Below, one piece after another: positions 1-6,537 of a DNA stretch of 10,695 bases (positions are counted from its first letter, which is position 1; every line of letters starts with the position of its first letter). A program made the position numbers and the translations under genes. This DNA comes from an uncultured archaeon. Its GTDB lineage: Archaea; Nanobdellota; Nanobdellia; Pacearchaeales; GW2011-AR1. The DNA is taken from NCBI GenBank assembly GCA_903873955.1, contig CAIQQL010000151.1:1-10695 (forward strand). The letters are read 5' to 3'. Under the pieces are notes generated by a model. It ran no database searches and was not told the DNA's origin. It was given only the letters and a program-made list of their open reading frames with translations.

Positions 1-770
1 GTCTGCACATTGACCAGTTTCTTTTTCACTTTTGCCAGGAAGTCTGTATACTCCTCTTTGACAAGGGTCGCTTTTTTCAGGTAGGCATTCTGATAGCCCA
101 GGTCTTTTCCCTGCGCGACAAGACAGAGTTGGCCAAAGAGCCCGCAGGCAAGCACTTTGTTCCCCTTGAGTAATTTGATGTTCTCTTCAGGTTTTGCTCC
201 GCCGAGGATATACAGGCATTTGCCTATTGATATCTTTTGCAGGGCGTTGACCTCTTTTTCAAGAAGCAGGCCTGCACAGCTGGGGAGGAGCGGGGCAAAA
301 CTGACAATCGAAGTCTGGCTTCGGTGGCATACGGAGAAGGCATCATTGACATAGAGGTCAAACAACGGTGCAAGCGTGGTGACGAGTGCGTTAGGGACTT
401 TTTCCGGATGGAGCTCGTCATCGACAAAGCGGGCATTGTCAAGTAAGAGCGCCTCCCCAGATTTTAGAGCCGAGATTGCCTTGACAGCTTTTTTACCGAT
501 GACATCCGGGACAAATTGGACAGGGGTGTATTTGTTGAGGAATCTTGCATGTGCTTTTAGGCTTACAAAATCATCTTTTCCTGCATTTCCCTGATGGGCC
601 AAGATGACCACTTTTGCTTTCTTCTTCTGGAGATAGGCAATCGTAGTTGCTGCCTCTTTGATACGTTCTGAGAGGATGACCTTTTTCTTTTCTACATCCG
701 AGTTCAGGTCAGCACGCAGAAGGACGCGTTTGTCTTTAAGGTCAATGTCTTTGAGGGTTTTTAATCGCAT
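1..770 (-). CDS. pgk: Phosphoglycerate kinase, N-terminal 256 residues (3' end beyond window)
   Basis: Converts 1,3-bisphosphoglycerate and ADP to 3-phosphoglycerate and ATP in cytosolic glycolysis. The frame stays open from ATG at 770 to the window edge, giving 256 of about 400 residues: the N-terminal 3-PG domain and the start of the nucleotide domain. Family motifs seen are LRADLN (18-23), SERI with the Arg38-equivalent R36, DNARF (111-115), VNDAFSVCHRS (141-151, substrate Arg R150) and LGGAK (189-193). The HQ pair at 59-60 and the poorly conserved stretch after GGAK look archaeal. An oddity is Asn62, where most PGKs have the Arg of H-x-x-R-P. The start is fixed by a perfect AGGAGG four bases upstream that overlaps the GAPDH stop codon, so the two genes are surely co-transcribed. 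The family call is very secure. Confidence 0.96.
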   Translation of the reverse strand, partial: MRLKTLKDIDLKDKRVLLRADLNSDVEKKKVILSERIKEAATTIAYLQKKKAKVVILAHQGNAGKDDFVSLKAHARFLNKYTPVQFVPDVIGKKAVKAISALKSGEALLLDNARFVDDELHPEKVPNALVTTLAPLFDLYVNDAFSVCHRSQTSIVSFAPLLPSCAGLLLEKEVNALQKISIGKCLYILGGAKPEENIKLLKGNKVLACGLFGQLCLVAQGKDLGYQNAYLKKATLVKEEYTDFLAKVKKKLVNVQ

Positions 771-774
771 GAGG

Positions 775-780
775 CCTCCT
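775..780 (-). promoter_or_regulatory. Ribosome binding site of pgk, overlapping the GAPDH stop
   Basis: A perfect AGGAGG lies four bases before the pgk ATG. Its first two bases belong to the TAG stop codon of the upstream GAPDH gene. This sets the pgk start and suggests that translation of the two glycolytic genes is coupled. Confidence 0.85.
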
Positions 781-1774
781 AAGAAAGTTTCTCGATAAGT
801 TTTGCGACATCCACAAGCCTGCAGGAATATCCCCATTCGTTGTCATACCAGCTGCCGACACTGACGAGGTCATCTACGACCTTCGTCAGGCCAGCATCAA
901 AGATGCTGGAATTGCTATTGTGGATGATGTCTCCTGAGACAATGGGCTCATCCGTATAGCCTAGGACCCCTTTCAAAGCTCCTGCCGTCTGTTTCTTGAA
1001 TTGAGCGTTGACTTCTTCTACGGTGACTTTCTTCCCGACTCTTGCGACGATGCTGGTGATGGAGCCGTCAGCAACAGGCACACGTAGGGCATACCCTTCA
1101 AGTTTTCCTTTCAGGTCAGGGATGCTTTCAACAACCGAGATGGATGCCCCGGAGGTCGAAGGGATGATGTTGATGGCCGCGGATCTCCCCCCGCGGAAAT
1201 CTTTCTTGCCAAAGCCGTCGATGAGCTTTTGGGTTGCGGTGTAAGCATGGGTCGTGATGAAATGCGCACTTTGTATCTTCCAGGCATCATGCAGGACCTT
1301 GAGGACAGGAGAGACACAATTTGTGGTACAACTTCCTGCAGAGATGATGGTATGCTCTTTTTTCAGAGCGGAGCTATTGACTCCATAGACAATCGTAACA
1401 TCATGGCCCTTTCCAGGCGCAGAAATCAGGACACGCTTGGCTCCTGCATGGACATGCTTGATCGCCTCTTCCGCCTTGGTGAAAAGGCCGGTGCAATCAA
1501 CGACGACATCTACCTTTTCCGCTTTCCAGGGAAGTTTGGTCGCATCAAGTTCATTGAGGATCTTGATCTTCTTCTTGCCGACATATAAGAATTTGCCGTC
1601 AGTGGTCACCGTCTCAGGAAAGGAAGGATGGACAGAATCATATTTCAGGCTATAGACCAGATACTCCGGACTGGTGATGTCATTGATAATGAACTCCCAC
1701 TTCACCTGCTTTTCAAGACAGGCGATGAGAAACTGCTTCCCAATCCTGCCAAAACCGTTGATTGCTACTTTCAT
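779..1774 (-). CDS. gap: Class I (bacterial-type) glyceraldehyde-3-phosphate dehydrogenase
   Basis: Oxidises and phosphorylates glyceraldehyde-3-phosphate to 1,3-bisphosphoglycerate, feeding the PGK encoded 8 nt downstream. At 331 residues it has the normal class I length. The Rossmann motif NGFGRIG is at residues 6-12. Asp32 in NDIT favours NAD over NADP. The catalytic Cys149 sits in SAGSCTTNC (145-153), His176 in THAYT, and Arg231 in ALRVPV, so even the standard numbering is kept. The C-terminal motif WYDNEWGYS is intact. This is not the class II enzyme typical of many archaea, so it points to the NAD-linked type shared with bacteria and found in some archaeal lineages. A possible promoter lies in the 59-nt gap upstream. 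No strong ribosome binding site is seen. Confidence 0.97.
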   Translation of the reverse strand: MKVAINGFGRIGKQFLIACLEKQVKWEFIINDITSPEYLVYSLKYDSVHPSFPETVTTDGKFLYVGKKKIKILNELDATKLPWKAEKVDVVVDCTGLFTKAEEAIKHVHAGAKRVLISAPGKGHDVTIVYGVNSSALKKEHTIISAGSCTTNCVSPVLKVLHDAWKIQSAHFITTHAYTATQKLIDGFGKKDFRGGRSAAINIIPSTSGASISVVESIPDLKGKLEGYALRVPVADGSITSIVARVGKKVTVEEVNAQFKKQTAGALKGVLGYTDEPIVSGDIIHNSNSSIFDAGLTKVVDDLVSVGSWYDNEWGYSCRLVDVAKLIEKLS

Positions 1775-1804
1775 CTCTTTTCTTTACCTATAAACGCTGT
1801 TTGG

Positions 1805-1813
1805 TTTATTAAG
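1805..1813 (-). promoter_or_regulatory. Possible archaeal TATA element upstream of gap
   Basis: On the minus strand CTTAATAAA is centred about 35 nt before the GAPDH start, which would give a leader of roughly 10 nt. It is a weak match to the TTTAWATA consensus. A TTTATAG nearer the gene (1788-1794) is too close to the start to serve. An internal promoter here would let the glycolytic pair be expressed without the upstream glucan genes. Confidence 0.35.
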
Positions 1814-1828
1814 TTTTCGTTGACACGC

Positions 1829-1833
1829 AAAAA
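1829..1833 (-). terminator. Weak T-tract after the GH15 gene
   Basis: Five T residues directly follow the TAA stop of the long GH15 gene on the minus strand. Archaeal RNA polymerase can stop at T-tracts without a hairpin. This one is short, so at most partial termination before gap is expected. Confidence 0.25.
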
Positions 1834-3801
1834 TTAGTCCTTTATGCCCGATAACTGCTCGAATTTGTCCAGGTATTTGATGACTGCGATGATGAACCCT
1901 GCGTGGCTCCAGGTGAGGGGGGCGACGGACAAGGGTTCCCCGGTAAGGGGATTGATCTGTTCAGAGAGAACGCCCGTGGAGAGCGCTTTGCTCACGGCCC
2001 AATGCAGAGGAGTCTCAGCAGTGCGCAGTTCCTCAAGGTTCTTTGCCTTGGCGATCATATATTCCGCAAACCACATCGTCGAGATGAACCAGGGGTTCTC
2101 AGGAGCTCCAGGGACGCGATAATAATGGTCATTTTCATACCTTGCAAGCCCTCCGCAGGTGGCCTGGTGGGCGCAAAGACGGTTGAACGCTTTGTCCATC
2201 GTCCGGACCAAGGTCGGGTCGTCGACATCAAGGACGCGATATTCAAAAAGCCCGTAACCGGTGCTGCTGTCAATCGTCTTGTCCTTGAGCATGTCCCCCT
2301 GCTCATTATAGAACACTCCCTTGATGAAGGTCTCATCTTCCTCGTCATAAAGATATTTGATGATCGCCTCCTTAGTCTCTGCGGCGACTTTCCTGTATCG
2401 TTTGGCGTCGCTTTTGCTGCCGAAGATCTCGGCAAAAGAGGCTGCGGCAATTAGTCCTGCATAGACGGTTGAACAGGTGAACGTATGCACCCCTAGCTTT
2501 TCTTCCCAGAGGTCATAGCTTTCTTTGGGTAGATTCGTCGCGGGGTCACGGTAGGTCACCATGAAATCTGCCGCGCGCTTGATGAATGTGCTATACATCT
2601 TATTGATCATGTCATAGTCCTTGTATTTGTCATAATGTTTCCACAATGCGTCAAGGACCAACGCAGTCTCATCCTCCTGGATGGGGAGCTGGACCTTGTT
2701 GCCCTTGAGCCAGGAATGCCAGGAGCTTCCAAGTGACCCGTCAGGACGGTATTTGTGGAGCAGGTACCCGTCTTCGCTGCTGATGTTTGAGCAGAAGATG
2801 AAGAACTTATTCGTCATGTCATGATGTCCTACTTTATCGAGGGAACGGGCGATGAGCGCGCCATCTCTGGGCCACATATAACTGTAAGTGTCTTTCTTGT
2901 AATGGAACGTATGGGTGTCATTGGCGGCGATGATTGCTCCATGGTTGTCGGTCTGCGCCCGCACCACAAGCAGTGAACGCCGGAACAAGTTCTGGATGGT
3001 CTGGTCCAGATGATAGAAATTGACATCGGTCTTGTTTGCCCAGGTGATCCAGTAATGTTCCGTGTCGCGTATGAGCTTGTCAGCGGTATGGGAGAGGATG
3101 ATATCACGAAGCTGGCAGATCTCATGGTATTTCTGCCCGACAGCTATCCAATAATCGATATGCTTGCTGGTGCCTTCTTTGATACGCAGACTGAACCCGA
3201 TCGTGGAATCGACCGAACCATGCTCAATGGCATTCTTTCCAAGGACACCATCCTCCGCGTCCTTGAAGGTACCATCTTTGCCATCGACTCCGGCGACTCC
3301 CGTCGCATAATCGGTGAAGCTCTTGCCCTCGGCCTGGCCACTGATGAGAAAATAGCGTTTTCCTTTATAGTTGACGATGGATTGGAGCAGGGGATTGTAA
3401 TACACCGTGTCTCCGATGTTTGCTTCTGAGATATGGAAGTGCTGGCTGAAAAATACACGGACCTCCCGTTCCTGCAGGCTCATGTTCTCGACCTGCACAT
3501 GGCGCAGAAAGATATTCTTCTCATAATGGACCGCTTCCGTGATGGTCAGGCGCACCTGCAGCCGCTCATGCAAGGCGACAACTTCACTCACCAGCGCGTC
3601 TTTCCTGTAGGAGAGGTCCATCTTCCAGTCGTCGGCAGATACCCAGCTGAACACCCCATCGATCCAGACACCGATACGGTGCATGTTGCTTGAGACATGG
3701 TTTTCCTGGCCGACATAAGGGTAATAGAAGTCGCGGATGCGCGCATGTTTGTCTAGACAGACCAAGATATTGCCATTTCCTAAGATTATATGCCGTGTCA
3801 T
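1834..3801 (-). CDS. GH15 glucoamylase-like glucan hydrolase, two-domain
   Basis: Probably releases glucose from the non-reducing ends of alpha-glucans in the cytosol; no signal peptide is seen. At 655 residues it has the prokaryotic GH15 architecture: an N-terminal beta-sandwich domain (about 1-255, with FYYPYVGQENH near 25-35) and an (alpha/alpha)6 catalytic domain (about 265-650). The substrate-site motif YMWPRDGAL is at 308-315. The likely catalytic acid is Glu433 in YDLWEE and the likely base is Glu614 in VLSEQINP. The start is supported by GGGGTGA nine bases upstream, 22 nt after the preceding small gene. Some archaeal and actinobacterial relatives are trehalases, so the exact substrate is uncertain, but the GH57 and GT4 neighbours favour an alpha-glucan. 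Confidence 0.93.
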   Translation of the reverse strand: MTRHIILGNGNILVCLDKHARIRDFYYPYVGQENHVSSNMHRIGVWIDGVFSWVSADDWKMDLSYRKDALVSEVVALHERLQVRLTITEAVHYEKNIFLRHVQVENMSLQEREVRVFFSQHFHISEANIGDTVYYNPLLQSIVNYKGKRYFLISGQAEGKSFTDYATGVAGVDGKDGTFKDAEDGVLGKNAIEHGSVDSTIGFSLRIKEGTSKHIDYWIAVGQKYHEICQLRDIILSHTADKLIRDTEHYWITWANKTDVNFYHLDQTIQNLFRRSLLVVRAQTDNHGAIIAANDTHTFHYKKDTYSYMWPRDGALIARSLDKVGHHDMTNKFFIFCSNISSEDGYLLHKYRPDGSLGSSWHSWLKGNKVQLPIQEDETALVLDALWKHYDKYKDYDMINKMYSTFIKRAADFMVTYRDPATNLPKESYDLWEEKLGVHTFTCSTVYAGLIAAASFAEIFGSKSDAKRYRKVAAETKEAIIKYLYDEEDETFIKGVFYNEQGDMLKDKTIDSSTGYGLFEYRVLDVDDPTLVRTMDKAFNRLCAHQATCGGLARYENDHYYRVPGAPENPWFISTMWFAEYMIAKAKNLEELRTAETPLHWAVSKALSTGVLSEQINPLTGEPLSVAPLTWSHAGFIIAVIKYLDKFEQLSGIKD

Positions 3802-3810
3802 ATGAAAAAG

Positions 3811-3817
3811 TCACCCC
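3811..3817 (-). promoter_or_regulatory. Ribosome binding site of the long GH15 gene
   Basis: GGGGTGA on the minus strand, nine bases before ATG at 3801. GGTGA pairs with the 3' end of 16S rRNA. It decides the start and lies in the short gap to the preceding gene. Confidence 0.6.
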
Positions 3818-3823
3818 AAATGT

Positions 3824-4135
3824 TCAGGCTTTCCGAACAATATTTTTTAGATCATCAACTCTTTTGCGAACAAGCCTGGCGGCCGCTCTTTTATCCTTGC
3901 ACGAACGTAGGGCGCTTGCAAGCTCGACATCTCCGATCACATCATAGACCCAGGAGCAGAAATCATTCTTCTCGGAAGTGACATGGTATTTGAAAATCGA
4001 GACTTTCATGGAGTTGAGGCCTCCTGCAAGGTCTTCGAGTGTCGCAAAAATATAACCATCATGGCAAAAGAATCTTTTGTCTTCAGGGACCGCGTCCAGG
4101 TAATGGGAGGCGAGGTCGAAATCAGGCAATTTCAT
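3824..4135 (-). CDS. DUF5752-like small protein, second copy
   Basis: A 103-residue soluble protein with no membrane segment. It shares with the gene at 4924-5235 the core HV-x-SEKNDF-x-x-W-x-x-DV (residues 51-65 here) and an upstream block of F(Y/F)xxDG followed by a leucine-rich stretch (FFCHDG at 22-27). I recognise the pattern as that of DUF5752-type archaeal proteins, which have no established function known to me. Compared with the other copy it has about 13 extra N-terminal residues and a shorter, Arg/Lys-rich C-terminal helix (RAAARLVRKRVDDLKNIVRKA, 83-103). Its start lies inside the ATPase gene (14-nt overlap), with AGGGGA five bases upstream, so translation is probably coupled. It may be a partner or regulator of the ATPase; this is inferred from position only. 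Confidence 0.85.
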   Translation of the reverse strand: MKLPDFDLASHYLDAVPEDKRFFCHDGYIFATLEDLAGGLNSMKVSIFKYHVTSEKNDFCSWVYDVIGDVELASALRSCKDKRAAARLVRKRVDDLKNIVRKA

Positions 4136-4931
4136 GGGGTTCCCCTGCTTCAGGTTTTGAGAGCATTTTTCCTATTTTGCTTAAGGATTGGCGTGCCCGT
4201 TTGAACATGCGAGGAGGACGATAGGTCTCATCAATGAGGGACGCTGCAAGCTTCTTATAGAGCTGCGAGACCTCATGGTTAGGGGTATGCTCGACAACAG
4301 GGGTCATCTCGGCAAGGGCGGCAAGGACCTTGACATCATCAGGCAGGCTTGCAAGAACCTCAATGTTGGCTGCCTTGGAGATTTCCCGTGCAGTGAGCTC
4401 GAACTTCTTCTTGCGTACTTTGTTGAGGATGATGCCGCGGATGGGTGCGTTCTTTTTCCTGGCGACGGTGACTGCATGCAGGGTTGAGCTCAGGGTGGGA
4501 TAATCAGGCGAGCTCACGACCAGCAGCTCGTCTGAGGCCATCATGGTCGCATACATCTCATCATTCAAGGAAGGGGATGAATCGATGAGGATGACATCGT
4601 AGATCTGGCGGAGAGGGTCAATCTTCTCTTTCAGGACCAGCGGATCGCCAGGGAGGGGTACAAGAGACCCAGGAAGGATATGGAACCCTAAAGGATGCTG
4701 ATAGATCGCTTCATAGGCAGGATATTCATTGTTGAGCACCTGATGCAGGTTGTGCTTGGGGTTGACAAGGCCGAGATGCAGGCCGAGATGAGGTGTTGAA
4801 AAATTGGCGTCAATGAGCAGGACTTTTTTTTGAAAATCCCTGGCTAGGGAAGAACCAAGGTTTACGACCAGCGTTGTTTTACCGACGCCACCTTTAAGAG
4901 CGATGACTCCGTAAACTTTTGCATTAGCCAC
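4122..4931 (-). CDS. MinD/ParA-family ATPase with deviant Walker A motif
   Basis: A 269-residue P-loop ATPase of the SIMIBI class, the group that positions cell-division proteins, plasmids, chromosomes and large cargo through ATP-dependent dimerisation. The deviant Walker A KGGVGKTT spans 13-20, with signature Lys13 and P-loop Lys18. Switch I is DANFSTPHLG (41-50, Asp41). Walker B and switch II are VILIDSSPSL (113-122, Asp117). A tail beginning near residue 241 looks like a basic amphipathic helix, similar in kind to the MinD membrane-targeting sequence. It starts at GTG, read as Met, with AGAGG nine bases upstream. It overlaps the preceding DUF5752-like gene by 8 nt and the following one by 14 nt, so the three are almost certainly made together. 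No MinE- or ParB-like gene is present. Its place among glucan enzymes suggests a role tied to a storage polysaccharide, which is inference. Confidence 0.93.
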   Translation of the reverse strand: MANAKVYGVIALKGGVGKTTLVVNLGSSLARDFQKKVLLIDANFSTPHLGLHLGLVNPKHNLHQVLNNEYPAYEAIYQHPLGFHILPGSLVPLPGDPLVLKEKIDPLRQIYDVILIDSSPSLNDEMYATMMASDELLVVSSPDYPTLSSTLHAVTVARKKNAPIRGIILNKVRKKKFELTAREISKAANIEVLASLPDDVKVLAALAEMTPVVEHTPNHEVSQLYKKLAASLIDETYRPPRMFKRARQSLSKIGKMLSKPEAGEPHEIA

Positions 4932-5235
4932 TTGCGATTGCCTCTTGTATCTGTGAGATTACTGCTTTTTTCTTATGATTCTTGCTGACAACCTTTTCGC
5001 GCGACTCCACTGCGGCAATCATCTCGGCACGGTCGATAGTCATGGAAAGTTTTTTGGCCAGGGGAGCATCTTTGAGCACGTCGCGGGTCCAGTTATAGAA
5101 ATCATTTTTTTCTGAGTTCACATGATGGGCAAAGGTCTCATCATCGATCTCGCGTAACGCGGCAAGCATGTCTACAAGATCCTTGAGCACTTTGCCGTCG
5201 CATACATAGAAATATTTTTGCGGATCAGTTATCAT
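4924..5235 (-). CDS. DUF5752-like small protein, first copy
   Basis: A 103-residue predicted cytosolic protein. Visible features are FYVCDGKVLKDL (9-20), the core HVNSEKNDFYNW (38-49) followed by RDVLKD, and a Lys-rich C-terminal helix (80-98). The core matches the paralog at 3824-4135, so the two probably arose by duplication. The function is unknown. A GAGGT site nine bases before the ATG overlaps the TGA stop of the GH57 gene, leaving a 12-nt gap. The stop codon overlaps the GTG start of the ATPase gene. This packing suggests a fixed ratio of the three products and possibly a physical complex. The family name is recognised from the motif pattern without a profile search. Confidence 0.85.
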   Translation of the reverse strand: MITDPQKYFYVCDGKVLKDLVDMLAALREIDDETFAHHVNSEKNDFYNWTRDVLKDAPLAKKLSMTIDRAEMIAAVESREKVVSKNHKKKAVISQIQEAIASG

Positions 5236-5247
5236 CTTTTTTTAACC

Positions 5248-6537
5248 TCAAGAGGTTACCTCATCTCTAAAAACGTCCCCTGATTTATAAATATTTTCTT
5301 TGAGGGGATTGTAGGGGATGATCTCGTGTTCATTCTCTCGTGACAAAGTATCGGCACGCATCTCCAGGTCATGCAGGACATTCATGAAACTGATGAATGC
5401 ATCATAGGGGCTGTTGTAAGGGTTGAAATATTTATGGACATCTCCGTCGGAAAACCACTTGGTGCACATGTAATAGAAATGGTCAGAGGTCTGCAGCTTT
5501 CTCCAGGCATCGATGAGGGCGGCGTTCTTTGTCTGCAAGACTTTATGGCCCAGGGCATAGACCCGATTGATCGCGGCATGCTGCATGTCATTGCCAAGCC
5601 AGGCGCTCAGGTCCCGCTCGACGTCAGCCCAGGAGATATAGTTCGGGGCGTTGAATTCTCCTAAGGGTTCATAGCTGTCAATCACCTCTGAAGGGGTCTT
5701 GAAATTGTTGTCTGGGTTCTTGAGGATCTCGCCAGGAAGATGGCGAAGGAAATCAAAGATGCCAGTTTCGCTCCACTGATGTTCGCCAAAAGTCTCATAA
5801 TCCATGAATAAGTTGATGACATTTCCATTCCCGTTCACGGCATGCACCCACTGGGCATATTTAGGAGCGGTCAGGGGCCATTCTTTCCAGCTGCGTTCAG
5901 AGAACCTGAATGCGATATCATCACTTAACCGATAATTTTTCAGGAGCACCTTGAGTTTTTTTGCCTGTGCGGGTCGGTAGAGGAAATTGGGCGATCGCCA
6001 ACCAAGGATAAAATCTGCGCCTTCAGCGATGATGCCTTTATAGCCGAGTGCCTCAATTTCCTGGGCGACAGCATTGCTGTAGATGAGCTCGGTGTTACGG
6101 AACACTTTAGGGGTCTGGCCAAAAAGCCTTTGGATGATGGCCCGATGCTGCAAGACCTGCTCTCTAAATTCTCCCTTGGAATACAGGAAGGATAAAGAAT
6201 GATAGTACGTCTCATCTAGGATCTCGACTCGTCCGGTATTGACGAGTGCCTGGAATGAAGCCAATACCTCTGGAGCATATTTTTCGAGTTGCTCAAGCAA
6301 GACACCTGAAAAAGAGAAGCTGATCTTGAATTCTGGATAGGTATTGAGCAGTTCTAGAAGGACTGCATTTGCGGGAAGATAGCATTTCTGGGCCACTTTA
6401 TTGAGGACATGGACGTTATTGAGGCTGGTCTGGCTTTGGTCTGAAAAATAATCGCTTCGGTTGCCGATGTCAAAAATGGAATATTTTCTGATACGGAAAG
6501 GCTGGTGCACTTGGAAATAAAAACAGATGGAGACCAT
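5248..6537 (-). CDS. GH57 alpha-amylase-like glycoside hydrolase
   Basis: A retaining glycoside hydrolase with an incomplete (beta/alpha)7 barrel, 429 residues, predicted cytosolic. The GH57 conserved regions are visible in order: HQP (11-13), GRVEILDETYYHSL (102-115), FRNTELIYS (146-154) with the likely nucleophile Glu150, FMDYETFGEHQW (244-255) with the likely acid/base Asp246, and the region near ISWADVERDLSAWLGND (301-317). The length and sequence resemble the alpha-amylases of archaeal glycogen loci rather than the longer branching enzymes or amylopullulanases. It probably cuts internal alpha-1,4 links of a storage glucan. The start overlaps the stop of the glycosyltransferase gene as TAATG, with no clear ribosome binding site, so translation probably restarts there. 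Activity on maltodextrin versus long glucan cannot be told from sequence. Confidence 0.93.
   Translation of the reverse strand: MVSICFYFQVHQPFRIRKYSIFDIGNRSDYFSDQSQTSLNNVHVLNKVAQKCYLPANAVLLELLNTYPEFKISFSFSGVLLEQLEKYAPEVLASFQALVNTGRVEILDETYYHSLSFLYSKGEFREQVLQHRAIIQRLFGQTPKVFRNTELIYSNAVAQEIEALGYKGIIAEGADFILGWRSPNFLYRPAQAKKLKVLLKNYRLSDDIAFRFSERSWKEWPLTAPKYAQWVHAVNGNGNVINLFMDYETFGEHQWSETGIFDFLRHLPGEILKNPDNNFKTPSEVIDSYEPLGEFNAPNYISWADVERDLSAWLGNDMQHAAINRVYALGHKVLQTKNAALIDAWRKLQTSDHFYYMCTKWFSDGDVHKYFNPYNSPYDAFISFMNVLHDLEMRADTLSRENEHEIIPYNPLKENIYKSGDVFRDEVTS

Noticed and set aside
1229..1588. 119-residue plus-strand open frame
   Set aside because: It lies opposite the GAPDH gene, whose motifs are complete. 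It has no recognisable domain, promoter or ribosome site.
1903..2454. 183-residue plus-strand open frame
   Set aside because: Antisense to the GH15 catalytic domain. Its translation is low in recognisable motifs and reflects codon bias of the real gene.
3010..3429. 139-residue plus-strand open frame
   Set aside because: Antisense shadow of the GH15 N-terminal region; no independent support.
1834..3801. Trehalase instead of glucoamylase
   Set aside because: Not excluded by sequence, since both occur in GH15, but neighbouring GH57 and GT4 genes favour an alpha-glucan. Recorded as an alternative in the feature.
4122..4135. Possible frameshift where the ATPase and the second small gene overlap
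   Set aside because: The ATPase ends naturally after its tail, and the small protein has its own ATG and a complete domain. It is ordinary operon overlap.
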